Numbered from the stretch's first letter, positions 42,591 through 51,904 are shown. The stretch: DNA of 64,000 bases from CAVYXZ01 sp963772595 (GCA_963772595.1 CAVYXZ010000016.1:682001-746000), one strand, 5' to 3'. Numbers and translations are program-made. Notes: generated from the letters alone by a model not told the origin.

Positions 42591-44818
42591 CTTCGCGTCA
42601 CCTGCTCGCGAGTATTCTGCTCGCCTACCTGATTCTGGCACTGCTCTACAGCGTGACTGTGCCCATTTTCGAAGCCTCTGACGAACTCTGGCACTACCCG
42701 ATGGTGCAGCACATCGCCACAACCAGCCAGCTTCCAGTTCAGGACCCTGGCACACCGACGCTGTGGCGACAGGAAGGCAGCCAGCCGCCGCTTTATTACA
42801 TGGCCGCAGCCCTCTTGACCGCCGGCATCGACAGCAGCGATCTCGGCTACGTCCGGCGGCTCAATCCGCACGCCGATATCGGCCTCGTCCTGCCGGATGG
42901 CAACGCCAACATGATCGTGCATCGCAGCACCGAAGCTTTCCCCTGGCAGGGGAGCGTTCTGGCGGTTCACATCGCGCGCTTTTTCTCCATTACGCTCGGC
43001 CTGGGCACCGTCTGGGTCAGCTATGCCCTTGCGCATGAGGTTTTCACGGATCAGCCGGTGATCTGGTTGGGCGCTGCCGCCCTCACCGCCTTCCTGCCGA
43101 TGTTCCTGTTCATCAGCGCCTCGGTCAACAACGACAATTTGTCCAATCTGACCGGTAACTTGCTGCTTCTGCTGCTGGTCCGGTTGGTCAAACGCGAGAG
43201 TCTTCCTCGACCGCGCGACTGCGCGTTGATCGGCATCGTCGCCGGGGCCGGGATGCTCTCTAAACTGAGCCTCGGTTTCATGATTCCGCTGGTGGTCCTG
43301 ACTCTGCTGGTGCTGAGCCTCCGCCTGCGTGACTGGCGGCCACTCGTCATCGGTGGTTTGATCTCTGGCACGCTGACGATCCTCATCGCGGGCTGGTGGT
43401 ACCTGCGCAACCAGCAGTTGTATGGCGATCCCACCGGCCTGAACGTCTTCCTCGACCTTGTCGGGCGGCGCGCGGTGCCCGCCAGCCTGGCCCAACTATG
43501 GACTGAACGAAACAGCATCACACAGGCCTATTGGGGCTTCTTCGGCGGCATGAACGTCCCCATGCCTGCCGCACTGTATCAGATATTCAACCTGATCGGC
43601 GGAATCGGGCTGCTGGCCGCGCTGGCCTGGATCCTGTACCGGTTGCTGCGCCGTAGCGGCATCACATGGCCCATGATTCTGACGCTCGTTTGGCCGCTGC
43701 TGACCTTCGTCTCCTTCCTGCGCTGGACCGCAGAGACACCCGCATCGCAGGGACGGCTGCTCTTCCCGGCGCTGGCCGCGATCAGCCTGTGGATGGCCGC
43801 AGGGCTGGTCCTCTGGCTGCCACAGCGCTGGCGTCCACTGCTAATGAGCGCTGCCACCGGATATTTCGCCCTGGTCGCGTTGGTTGTGCCTTTTGCGGTC
43901 ATACAACCTGCCTATACTCCCAACCTCACGTCTGCGCCGGAAACCAACGCTGACCTGACCTTTACCGAGCGAGAGGGTTCGGGTACGCTTACCCTAGTCT
44001 ATGCTCAGGTCGAGACCGGCACCGTTCAGCCGGAACATTACATCCTGCTCGACACTGCCTGGACGATCAGCCAAGCGATGAGCCGCGATTGGAGTCTCTT
44101 TATCCACCTGCTCACGCCGGACGACGTGATTATCGGCCAGCGGGACGTCTACCCGGCGCAGGGTTTGCTGGCTGCATCGGACCTCAGCGCTGGGCAGCAG
44201 TGGCAGCAGCAAATCGCCGTCTGGGTGCCGCCGACCGCCTATGCACCCATGACACTGCGCGTCGAACTGGGCTGGTATGATCTGGCGACACGCGCCCGGC
44301 TGCACCTGGACGATGGCAGTGATTCCACGATCCTGGGCAGCGTTAATGTGCAGCCGCGCCCCAGCGACCTGGATCTGCCCAACCCTATGAGCGTCAATTT
44401 CGGCGGTCAGATCGAACTTCTCGGCTACAGCGTGAGCGATCTCAGCCCGGCAGCGGGCAGCAGCTTTGACGTACGTCTTTTCTGGCGCAGATTGGAGCCT
44501 ATCACTAACGACTACAAGGTCTTCGTCAACGTGCTCGATCCGCTAAGTCTAAGCAAATATGCCGCGTCGGACGCGATGCCGGTACAATGGACTCGTCCGA
44601 CATCGTCCTGGCAGGAAGGTGAGATTATCGAGGACACGCACACTCTCACGGTTGACCCCAATGCGCCGCCGGAAACCTACGAGATCCAGTTGGGCCTGTA
44701 CCAGGAAACGCCGGAAGGCTTCCCTCGCCTGAAGATCATCACGGCGGAGGGCGGCGAACCGGCAGATGTCCTCACGCTCACGCGCCTGCGTATCGCGCCC
44801 GCCGGGGAGGGGTCATGA
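42587..44818 (+). CDS. DUF2142/ArnT-like polytopic membrane glycosyltransferase
   Basis: 743 residues, with about 10-11 membrane helices in the first 450 residues and a soluble beta-rich C-terminal part outside the membrane. Early motif VPIFEASDELWHYPMVQHIA resembles the catalytic Asp/Glu loop 1 of GT-C enzymes (DUF2142/PMT), with the acidic pair ASDE at about residue 27. QPPLYYMAAALLTAG is the second conserved loop. Such enzymes transfer sugars from polyprenyl-phosphate donors on the outer face. The C-terminal domain (GQIELLGYSVSDLSPAAGSS) looks like a carbohydrate-binding jelly roll. ATGA overlaps on both sides show tight coupling within the glycan operon. Confidence 0.82.
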   Translation: MTSRHLLASILLAYLILALLYSVTVPIFEASDELWHYPMVQHIATTSQLPVQDPGTPTLWRQEGSQPPLYYMAAALLTAGIDSSDLGYVRRLNPHADIGLVLPDGNANMIVHRSTEAFPWQGSVLAVHIARFFSITLGLGTVWVSYALAHEVFTDQPVIWLGAAALTAFLPMFLFISASVNNDNLSNLTGNLLLLLLVRLVKRESLPRPRDCALIGIVAGAGMLSKLSLGFMIPLVVLTLLVLSLRLRDWRPLVIGGLISGTLTILIAGWWYLRNQQLYGDPTGLNVFLDLVGRRAVPASLAQLWTERNSITQAYWGFFGGMNVPMPAALYQIFNLIGGIGLLAALAWILYRLLRRSGITWPMILTLVWPLLTFVSFLRWTAETPASQGRLLFPALAAISLWMAAGLVLWLPQRWRPLLMSAATGYFALVALVVPFAVIQPAYTPNLTSAPETNADLTFTEREGSGTLTLVYAQVETGTVQPEHYILLDTAWTISQAMSRDWSLFIHLLTPDDVIIGQRDVYPAQGLLAASDLSAGQQWQQQIAVWVPPTAYAPMTLRVELGWYDLATRARLHLDDGSDSTILGSVNVQPRPSDLDLPNPMSVNFGGQIELLGYSVSDLSPAAGSSFDVRLFWRRLEPITNDYKVFVNVLDPLSLSKYAASDAMPVQWTRPTSSWQEGEIIEDTHTLTVDPNAPPETYEIQLGLYQETPEGFPRLKIITAEGGEPADVLTLTRLRIAPAGEGS

Positions 44819-47034
44819 CAACGCGAAGACAGGATCTGCTCGCCATCATGCTGCTGATCGCGCTGTGGCTGCTGTTTTTCTGGCGGCTGCTCACGCCCAT
44901 GCTCTCCGATCACGCGCGCCTCGTGCAGGGTGATTTCTCCGGCCAGTTCGTCGCCTTCGGGGCCTATCAATACGAGCGCTTTGCCGAAGGCCAGGTCCCG
45001 CTGTGGGACCCCTATAACAACAGCGGACTGCCCTTCATCGCTGATACGCAAGCTGCCGTCTTCTACCCGCCGCGCTTGCTGACCATTGCTCTGGCTAGTC
45101 TGGCGGGGGGCTGGAGCTACATCGCCCTCGAACTCGAAATGACGGCGCATGTCCTGCTGTACTCGCTCCTGCTCTACGTGCTCATCCGGCGCATGACGCT
45201 GGGGATGCCGGGCAGCGTTGTGGGTGGATTGATCGCCGCCGTGGTTGGCAGCTATGGCGGCTTCATGAGCGGCTATCCACAGCTTCAGCTTGCCGTCCTC
45301 GAAGCCGGAATCTGGCTGCCGCTGGCGCTGCTGGGACTGGTCGAAGCCTTCCGCCGCGTGCCGCTGCGCTGGCCCTGGTTGTGCGTCACCGGCTTCGCGC
45401 TGGGACTCTCCTGGATGGCCGGGCATCCGCAGACCTCCTGGTTCCTGACCTACCTGCTGCTGGCCTACGCTGCCTTCCGGGTCTATACGTCCAAACAGCG
45501 CTGGGCCGTTTTCGCCGGCGCGGTCGTCCTTTTCGGCCTGATCGCTGTGGGCATGGCCGCCGTCCAACTGCTGCCGGGCCTGGAATACCTGCCGCGCACC
45601 GCGCGCACCGCCTTCAGCTTTGAGGCCAAAGGCAACGGATTTCCCTTCCAGGATCTGCTGCAAGTCCTCTTTCCCGGCCAACTCAGCCTCTTTTCACCGC
45701 TCTATATGGGCGTGAGCGCCTTCGCCCTGATTCTGCTGCTGCCCTGGCGCTGGCGCGAGGTCCCGGAAGGCCGCTTCTGGGGCGCGGTCGTGCTGCTCAG
45801 CCTGGGCCTGAGCTTCGGCGCGCACACGGTCATTTTTCAGGCCTTGTATAATCTGCTGCCTGGGCTGCGCTTTTTCCGGGGACAGGAGCGCGCGGCCTAT
45901 CTGGTCGCCAGCGGACTCGCGCTGCTGGCCGGGTTGACAACCGTGCATCTCGCCAGCCGCACTGAGCCGATGCCCTCGCATTTGAAGCGCGTACTCCTGG
46001 CCCTGGTCGCGGCCTGCGCAGCCGGGATTCTGCTTGCGCCGAGCGGCTGGCAAAGTGAACGTCCCGACCAGAACCTGAACGTGGCCGTCTTCAGTACACT
46101 CATCGCCGTCGCAACCTATCTGATTCTGTCGCAGAGTCTCGACCATCCCGGCGATTCGCGTCCACGCTGGCTGCTGCTGAGCCTCATCGTCTTCGAATTG
46201 TTCTCAGTCAACATGGGCGCCAATTACGATACCGAACAGCCGCGCCTCACGATGACACCGCCGCCGCTGGTGGCCCAGGCTCTGGCCGATACGGATACAC
46301 CTTTCCGCGTCGATGGCTTTCGCGGCCTGGGCGAGAATTACGGCAGTCTCTATGACCTGATGGACATGCGCGGCATCAGCCCGCTGTTTATCGACAACGC
46401 CTACCAGTTGATCGAACCCGAAAAGATCAATCCGCTGGCCTGGGAACTCTTCGCCGTGCGCTATGTCTACAGCGATTGGGAGCAGCTTCCGGTCCCCAGT
46501 CAGATCGTCGGCACCGGCGAGGACCGCCTGGGGCCGGTCAATCTGCACCGCCTGAGCGATCCACGCCCCTTTGCCACGCTCATCTATCAGGCGGAAATTA
46601 TCCCTGGCGACGATTTCGCCCGCGAACTGCTGCATGATCCCAACTACGACCCGCGTCACAGCATCATTCTCGACCAGGACCCTGACCTCGACCTACCCGC
46701 TGAGCCGCCCGATTCTGGCAGCGTCAGCGTCACCAGCTTTGAACCGGAACACCTCAGCCTGAGCGTAGACACACCAGAAAACGCCCTGCTTTCGCTGGCA
46801 CAGCCCGATTATCCTGGCTGGACCGTGACCGTAGACGACGCCCCTGCCGTCCTGCTGCGCGCCTACACTGCCCTTAGCGCCGTCGCGGTTCCGGCAGGCC
46901 AACACCAGATCGAACTGCATTACGATCCGCTCAGCTACCGCATCGGCGCGATTCTCAGCCTACTCACCTGGCTGGGGCTTGCTATACTCGGCCTGTTCGT
47001 TATGGTTCGCAGCAGGAGACCGCATGGCAGCTAG
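44815..47034 (+). CDS. YfhO-family membrane protein
   Basis: 739 residues with about 12 helices and a large extracytoplasmic tail, as in YfhO proteins, the GT-C-like enzymes proposed to glycosylate lipoteichoic acid or surface glycans in Firmicutes. Typical parts: LLFFWRLLTPMLSDHARLVQ, WDPYNNSGLPFIADTQAAVF (loop 1), GFMSGYPQLQLAVLEAGIWL, GHPQTSWFLTYLLLAYA, LPGLRFFRGQERAAYLVASG, and near the end LSLAQPDYPGWTVTVDDAPA, seen in the YfhO C-terminal domain. The start overlaps the DUF2142 gene (ATGA). It overlaps the O-antigen ligase-like gene by 11 nt. Confidence 0.85.
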   Translation: MTTRRQDLLAIMLLIALWLLFFWRLLTPMLSDHARLVQGDFSGQFVAFGAYQYERFAEGQVPLWDPYNNSGLPFIADTQAAVFYPPRLLTIALASLAGGWSYIALELEMTAHVLLYSLLLYVLIRRMTLGMPGSVVGGLIAAVVGSYGGFMSGYPQLQLAVLEAGIWLPLALLGLVEAFRRVPLRWPWLCVTGFALGLSWMAGHPQTSWFLTYLLLAYAAFRVYTSKQRWAVFAGAVVLFGLIAVGMAAVQLLPGLEYLPRTARTAFSFEAKGNGFPFQDLLQVLFPGQLSLFSPLYMGVSAFALILLLPWRWREVPEGRFWGAVVLLSLGLSFGAHTVIFQALYNLLPGLRFFRGQERAAYLVASGLALLAGLTTVHLASRTEPMPSHLKRVLLALVAACAAGILLAPSGWQSERPDQNLNVAVFSTLIAVATYLILSQSLDHPGDSRPRWLLLSLIVFELFSVNMGANYDTEQPRLTMTPPPLVAQALADTDTPFRVDGFRGLGENYGSLYDLMDMRGISPLFIDNAYQLIEPEKINPLAWELFAVRYVYSDWEQLPVPSQIVGTGEDRLGPVNLHRLSDPRPFATLIYQAEIIPGDDFARELLHDPNYDPRHSIILDQDPDLDLPAEPPDSGSVSVTSFEPEHLSLSVDTPENALLSLAQPDYPGWTVTVDDAPAVLLRAYTALSAVAVPAGQHQIELHYDPLSYRIGAILSLLTWLGLAILGLFVMVRSRRPHGS

Positions 47035-48501
47035 AGAATGGTACATCCAGCGCAGCGCCCGCACCCAGGCTATGTGCATTGGTCTGACGGTCGGCGTCCT
47101 GGGCGGCCTGATCGGCCTGATGCTGGCTGCACTTGGCCCAATCATCACCTTTGGCGCGGTGCTCGGCCTACTGGCTGGTCTCTACATCCTGACCGACGTT
47201 CAGGCCGCGCTCTACGGCTTTCTGGTCACGCTTATTCTGCTGCCCTTCGGCACGCTGCCCTTCAAGGTGGTCATTACGCCAACCCTGCTGGATATGACCG
47301 CTGGCGTCTTCATCATGGTCTATCTCTTGCAGTGGATGACCGGCCAGCGCCACCGCTTACAGTTGACTCCTGTCCACATCGTCATTGCGCTTTACACGCT
47401 CTGGCTGCTGCTGAGCTTCGCGCTGGGGATGCGCCATGCCGCGCCCACCCCCAACAAACTGCGCCAGTTCGCGGAGACTCTGCTCGCCATCAGCATGACC
47501 TTCATCCTGGTCGATCTCATCCGTGACCCGGCCACACTGCGCCGTGTGCTGCTCGCTGTGGTACTGCTCATCGGCGTCGAATTGGCCATTGCGATCTTCC
47601 TCTACGCCTTGCCGGACAGCCTGAGCGAGAGTTTGCTGGTCCGGCTTTCGCGCATTGGCTACCCGAACGGCGGAGTCATTCGCTACATTGAGGACGATCC
47701 TGCCCAAGCCGAACGGGCGATAGGCACGTCAGTAGACCCGAACGTGCTGGGCGGCACGCTGGCCGTTGGCGTCACCCTCATCGGCTCGCAGATTTTCGCC
47801 TCGAAGCCCGTGCTGCGCCGCCGCTGGCTGACCATTCTGCTCTTCGGCGTAGCGGCTGTTGCCCTGTTCCTGACCTTCTCGCGTGCCTCGATCCTGGGCA
47901 TGGGAGCGGCCCTGTTCTTCATCGGAATCTTGCGCTACAGGCGTTATCTGCCCCTGCTCGTATTCGGCGTCCTCCTGGTCTTTCTGCTGCCTCAGACACA
48001 GCTTGTCGTCCAGCGATTCGTCCAGGCTTTCACCGCCAGGACCTCGCCACTCAGATGCGCCTGGGCGAATACAGCGACTCGTTTTATCTTATCAGCCAGT
48101 ACCCGATCTTCGGCGTTGGCTTTACCGGCTCGCCGCGCATCGACATCTATCCCGATGTCGCCAGCATGTACCTTATTATCGCCAACCAGATCGGGCTGGT
48201 CGGGCTGGGGATCTACCTCAGCATGATCGCAGCCGTGTTCATCTATGGAATGCGCGGCTGGCACTGGGCACGGCTCAACCCTGATCTAGATGCCATCCAT
48301 CTCGGCGTTCATGCTGCGCTGCTGGCGCTGGTCGTCAACGGAATCGCGGACATGTACTTCTTCCGCCTCGATTTCCAGGGGTCGATCAACATTCTCTGGC
48401 TGGTGATCGCCCTATCGCTCACCACCTCGCACCTCGCCCTACAGAATCAACCGTTGCCAAATCAAAACGCTTCAAGTAAGATCGTCCCTTCGTTATCCTA
48501 A
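47024..48501 (+). CDS. O-antigen ligase/polymerase-like membrane protein (one frameshift)
   Basis: About 491 residues after joining frames near 48035 (one G lost before CCAGGACCTC). Around 11-12 helices; SVDPNVLGGTLAVGVTLIGS, LTFSRASILGMGAALFFIGI and, after the shift, DSFYLISQYPIFGVGFTGSP with a large periplasmic loop are the O-antigen ligase (Wzy_C/WaaL) features, including the SRAS segment and the P-hG-G loop. The protein would join or polymerise lipid-linked glycans on the outer face. It is the last gene of the glycan cluster. The start ATG 47024 has GCAGGAG upstream and lies inside the YfhO gene end. Confidence 0.85.
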
Positions 48502-48589
48502 TCACATATCTTCTGGCTTTCCGCTTCAGCCCGCAGGCCACTGCGAAGACTGGGGCAATCCCGAGGAGAGGAGACAGATCACTTTTCCC

Positions 48590-48886
48590 ATGAAAAGAGC
48601 ATACGAACTTGGATTCATCGTGCGCCTGGATACCGGCGGCGACGAAGCGATCAACGAGCAGGTGTCGCAGGTTCAGACGTGGATCGAAGCGGACGAACAA
48701 GGTCAGGTGACTAAGATCGACCGTTGGGGCCGTCGCAAGCTGGAGTATGAAATCGACCGCGTGCGCGAAGGCTACTATATCTTCATCGAAGCCAACATCG
48801 ACCCGGCAGGTCTGCCGGAACTTGAACGAAATCTCAAGCTGTCATCCAACATCCTGCGCTACCTGCTCATCCGTGCGGATGAATAG
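48590..48886 (+). CDS. rpsF: 30S ribosomal protein S6
   Basis: 98 residues: MKRAYELGFIVRLDTGGDEA, TKIDRWGRRKLEYEIDRVRE and GYYIFIEANIDPAGLPELER followed by NLKLSSNILRYLLIRADE. S6 binds 16S rRNA together with S18 in the platform of the small subunit. GAGGAGAGGAG precedes the ATG. It heads the conserved rpsF-ssb-rpsR cluster, which here is not followed by rplI. Confidence 0.96.
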   Translation: MKRAYELGFIVRLDTGGDEAINEQVSQVQTWIEADEQGQVTKIDRWGRRKLEYEIDRVREGYYIFIEANIDPAGLPELERNLKLSSNILRYLLIRADE

Positions 48887-48902
48887 CACTCAGGAGTAAG
48901 GC

Positions 48903-49292
48903 ATGGTGCGCGGCTTGAACAAGGTAATGATTATCGGTCTTGTGGGGCGCGACCCAGAAATGCGTTACACCCCGAATGGTCGCCCGGTCACGAATTTCAG
49001 CGTGGCGACCACACGCGGCTGGACTTCCTCCGAAGGGGAACGCCGCGAAGAGACCGAATGGTTCAATGTCGTCGCCTGGGGCAATCTGGCCGAAATCTGC
49101 AAGACGCACCTGAGCAAAGGCCAACAGGTCTATGTCGAAGGCCGTTTGCAGACGCGCGGCTGGGAAGATGAAGATGGCAAGAAGCATTTTCGCACCGAAT
49201 TAGTCGCCAGCGAGATGATCTTGCTAGGCGACCGGCGTTCGTCCGTCGATTTTATCGAAGGCGATAGTGGCGATGACGATTACGCCTTTTGA
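48903..49292 (+). CDS. ssb: Single-stranded DNA-binding protein
   Basis: 129 residues, one OB fold: MVRGLNKVMIIGLVGRDPEM, RYTPNGRPVTNFSVATTRGW, EWFNVVAWGNLAEICKTHLS, KGQQVYVEGRLQTRGWEDED. The C-terminal tip DDDYAF is the acidic-aromatic tail that SSB uses to recruit replication and repair proteins. The linker is very short, so total length is below the usual 150-180. Located between rpsF and rpsR, the standard position. Confidence 0.96.
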   Translation: MVRGLNKVMIIGLVGRDPEMRYTPNGRPVTNFSVATTRGWTSSEGERREETEWFNVVAWGNLAEICKTHLSKGQQVYVEGRLQTRGWEDEDGKKHFRTELVASEMILLGDRRSSVDFIEGDSGDDDYAF

Positions 49293-49312
49293 TCTTGAGG
49301 AGAGAGTAACCT

Positions 49313-49657
49313 GTGACGAATAGAGACACCGACGAAGAAGAACGCGACGACAATGAGGGCAATGACGGCGAAAGTGAAAGCCGGTCCAGCTCCCGGCGGC
49401 GCAATCCGCGTGATAGCCGTTCCAGAGGTCGGCCCCGTCCTCAGCGTCGGCGTACCCGGAAAACCGAATACTGCCCCAAAGGCAAATGCTTCGACTACAA
49501 AGATTTCGAAACCCTGAAGCGTTATATCACTGAAACCGGCAAAATCCGCCCGCGTCGTCAAACCGGCAATTGTGCTCGCTGCCAGCGTGATCTGGCGCGG
49601 CAGATCAAACGTGCGCGTCATCTCGCGCTGCTGCCCTTTGTGGGCGACGACGAATAG
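49313..49657 (+). CDS. rpsR: 30S ribosomal protein S18 with long N-terminal extension
   Basis: 114 residues from GTG 49313. The S18 core occupies about residues 51-114: EYCPKGKCFDYKDFETLKRY, ITETGKIRPRRQTGNCARCQ, RDLARQIKRARHLALLPFVG. Four Cys (CPKGKC and CARC) make it the zinc-ribbon C+ form. The first 50 residues are a low-complexity acidic then Arg/Ser-rich tail (DEEERDDNEGNDGESESRSS) that ordinary S18 lacks. GGAGAG lies before the GTG. Third gene of rpsF-ssb-rpsR. Confidence 0.94.
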   Translation: MTNRDTDEEERDDNEGNDGESESRSSSRRRNPRDSRSRGRPRPQRRRTRKTEYCPKGKCFDYKDFETLKRYITETGKIRPRRQTGNCARCQRDLARQIKRARHLALLPFVGDDE

Positions 49658-49689
49658 CGGAAGCATGAAATAGAGGCAGGCGCAGCATT

Positions 49690-51051
49690 ATGGCAAAGCG
49701 AAAGGGAACCTCCGGTCTTCCCAAACAACGGGGCAGCCAAGATACCGGTCGCCAGAGCCGCCAACGGAAATCCCGCAGCGAACGTGAAGCCGAAATTCAG
49801 CGTTACGTCCTGATCGGCAGCATCCTCGGCATCGGCTTGATCGTCTTCATCCTGGTCGCGGCAGTAGTCATACAACTGGTTATCACGCCGAATCAGGTGG
49901 TCGTCTCGGTCAATGGCGAAAGTATCAACGTTGCCCAGTTCGAGGAGCATGTTCGCCTCGAACGGGCACTGCTCAATGATCGAATCAATAACTATGCCGC
50001 GCTGGCGGCTGCCCAGGGCATCGACGTCAACCAGTTGACCGGCCAGGAGCCGCTGCGCACCTGGTTGTCCCTGATTCAGGTCTCGGATCAGCTGGGCCTC
50101 AAGGTCGTCAACGACATGGTCGACGACAAACTGGTGCGCCAGGAGGCGGCGAAACTGGGCGTGACTGTCAGCGCCGACGATGTCGAGAAGCAGATCATGC
50201 AGGAATTGGGCTTCAACCCGGATGAACTGACGGCCCCGGCAGATGTGACACCGACGCCCACGTTCACACCGACCGTGACGCCCACGCCCTTTGTATCGCC
50301 AACTCCTTCGCCAACGCGCGCGCCAACTGCGACGCCTACGCTGGCACCGACGGTTGAATTGACGGCAGAAGCGACCCAGGAAGTGGAAGCGACTGAATCG
50401 CCCACCCCACCGCCGACGTTTACGCCCCTGCCGCCGACCGCTACACAGACGGTCGATCAACAACTGAACCAGTTCCAGCAGGTGCGAGAAAACTACTTCT
50501 CCAGCCTCATGGATACGGCCAAGGTAAGCCGGGAAACGGTCTACAACTACTTTGAATCGCTCGCCTACCGCAGTGCGGTCGCCGAGGCCCGCGCCGAACC
50601 GGGTAATGAGCTGCTCTACGTCAATGCACGCCACATTCTGGTCGGCACGCAGGAAGAGGCCGAAGACATCGTCGCGGCTCTGAACGCAGGCGAATCCTTT
50701 GCCGACCTCGCCAAAGCCAAGTCTACCGATACCGGCAGCGGCCAGAAAGGCGGCGAACTCGGCTGGGCCAGCGCGAGCCTCTATGTAGCACCCTTTGCCG
50801 ACGCTGTGCGAGATGCAGAGATTGGCGCTATCATCGACCCGGTCCAGAGCGATTTTGGCTGGCATGTCATCCAGGTCCACGCCCGCGAAATGCGCGAGGT
50901 CAGCCAGACTGAACTCCAAAACGCCAGGGAACAGGAACTCAGCCGCTGGCTGCAAGACCAGCGAGACGCCGAAGGGGTTACTATCGACATCAACCCCATC
51001 TGGGCCGATCACGTCCCCGATCAACCGGCTTTTGCGCCAACCTCAGGCTAG
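49690..51051 (+). CDS. Membrane-anchored peptidyl-prolyl cis-trans isomerase (PrsA/SurA type, PpiC domain)
   Basis: 453 residues. Order: basic cytoplasmic N-terminus, one membrane helix (YVLIGSILGIGLIVFILVAA, about residues 38-60), a SurA-N-like chaperone segment (VVVSVNGESINVAQFEEHVR), a Thr/Pro-rich linker (TPTPTFTPTVTPTPFVSPTP, about 180-255), and a C-terminal parvulin domain of PpiC type (LLYVNARHILVGTQEEAEDI, ESFADLAKAKSTDTGSGQKG, GELGWASASLYVAPFADAVR, SDFGWHVIQVHARE). It assists folding of exported proteins. It lies 32 nt after rpsR, with a terminator right behind. The linker splits the protein into two lobes, common in Chloroflexota. Confidence 0.9.
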   Translation: MAKRKGTSGLPKQRGSQDTGRQSRQRKSRSEREAEIQRYVLIGSILGIGLIVFILVAAVVIQLVITPNQVVVSVNGESINVAQFEEHVRLERALLNDRINNYAALAAAQGIDVNQLTGQEPLRTWLSLIQVSDQLGLKVVNDMVDDKLVRQEAAKLGVTVSADDVEKQIMQELGFNPDELTAPADVTPTPTFTPTVTPTPFVSPTPSPTRAPTATPTLAPTVELTAEATQEVEATESPTPPPTFTPLPPTATQTVDQQLNQFQQVRENYFSSLMDTAKVSRETVYNYFESLAYRSAVAEARAEPGNELLYVNARHILVGTQEEAEDIVAALNAGESFADLAKAKSTDTGSGQKGGELGWASASLYVAPFADAVRDAEIGAIIDPVQSDFGWHVIQVHAREMREVSQTELQNAREQELSRWLQDQRDAEGVTIDINPIWADHVPDQPAFAPTSG

Positions 51052-51061
51052 CATAAAAGGA

Positions 51062-51093
51062 AGGCACCGCTCACCCTACGCGGTGCCTCTTTT
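51062..51093 (+). terminator. Intrinsic terminator after the PPIase gene
   Basis: The 9-bp stem AGGCACCGC / GCGGTGCCT (51062-51070, 51080-51088) is followed by CTTTT. It ends the rpsF-ssb-rpsR-PPIase unit. Confidence 0.9.
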
Positions 51094-51097
51094 CACA

Positions 51098-51126
51098 TTG
51101 CTGCTGTTATAGCCCTGGGCTATAAT
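51098..51126 (+). promoter_or_regulatory. fhaA promoter (leaderless)
   Basis: TTGCTG (51098-51103), a 17-nt spacer and a perfect TATAAT (51121-51126). The likely start codon, ATG 51134, is 7 nt beyond the -10 box, so the mRNA would begin at the start codon. No Shine-Dalgarno is visible. Confidence 0.75.
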
Positions 51127-51133
51127 GCCCGTG

Positions 51134-51904
51134 ATGGACGATAAACATCTTGTGCAGCTTGAAGCCCAACTTGAGAAACTCACCGAGGGCATTTTCGCGC
51201 GTTTTTTCGGCAAGCGTGTCCAGGTTCACGACATCGCCTTGCAGCTTCTGCGCGCGCTGGAAAACGGCCTGAAAGCCCCGCCACCCGAGGGAGACCAGCG
51301 GCCCACCGCCCCGGACGTCTACTTGATTCGCGTGCATCCCGATGCCCTCAAGCACATTACCGACTATTATCCCGGCCTGAGCGATGCGCTCAGCCAGCAA
51401 ATCATTGAAATCGCCAGTCAGGCAACCTATCGTCTCAAAACCAGGCCGCAGGTTAAGTTTCTCGCCGCGCCTAATTTCACCCATACCCAGATCAGCGTAA
51501 CAACGGCCCATGCCGACTCGGTACACGGCACCACCGAGGTCATGAAGCCTATTCAACTCGCCACTGCTCACGAACGTCCGCTGAATCCGCAGTTGATTAT
51601 CAGCGGCGAACGAGCGGTCCCCCTGACGCAGGACATTATCCATATCGGTCGTGGCGAACAATGCGATATTACCCTGGAAGACCTCAGCGTCTCGCGCCAG
51701 CACGCTCAGGTCCGGCTGCGGTTTGGGCATTACATGATTTTCGATACTAACAGCGCCGGCGGCACCTACGTCAACAACTTCAAGATTCACGAGCACCGCC
51801 TTCAGCCGGGCGATGTCATCCGCATCGGGAAAATCTCGCTGGTGTATCTCGAAGACAATCTGCAACAGGACTCGCCGACTGAATCCTTCGACCCGGTGCC
51901 ATGA
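51134..51904 (+). CDS. fhaA: DUF3662 and FHA domain protein FhaA-like
   Basis: 256 residues. The N-terminal DUF3662 domain (LEKLTEGIFARFFGKRVQVH, DIALQLLRALENGLK) is that of actinobacterial FhaA. The C-terminal FHA domain binds phosphothreonine: IHIGRGEQCDITLEDLSVSR and QHAQVRLRFGHYMIFDTNSAGGT carry the conserved GR, SRxHA and NG-like (here NSAGGTYVN) positions. In mycobacteria FhaA works with kinases and MviN/MurJ in wall synthesis; the neighbourhood here (fhaB, ftsW, PBP) supports the same role. The start is the leaderless ATG 51134. The stop overlaps fhaB (ATGA). Confidence 0.92.
   Translation: MDDKHLVQLEAQLEKLTEGIFARFFGKRVQVHDIALQLLRALENGLKAPPPEGDQRPTAPDVYLIRVHPDALKHITDYYPGLSDALSQQIIEIASQATYRLKTRPQVKFLAAPNFTHTQISVTTAHADSVHGTTEVMKPIQLATAHERPLNPQLIISGERAVPLTQDIIHIGRGEQCDITLEDLSVSRQHAQVRLRFGHYMIFDTNSAGGTYVNNFKIHEHRLQPGDVIRIGKISLVYLEDNLQQDSPTESFDPVP

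Noticed and set aside
44677..45681. 334-codon minus-strand open frame across the DUF2142/YfhO boundary
   Set aside because: Gln/Asp/Gly-rich shadow of two coupled membrane-protein genes.
50240..50460. Short ACGCC/CCGAC-type repeats resembling a tandem repeat or CRISPR
   Set aside because: They are the codons of a Thr/Pro linker in the PPIase gene; no spaced identical repeats exist.
49618..51024. 468-codon open frame on the minus strand opposite the PPIase gene
   Set aside because: Translation is Arg/Gly-rich low complexity with no family signature; it is a shadow of the plus-strand gene's Pro/Thr codons.
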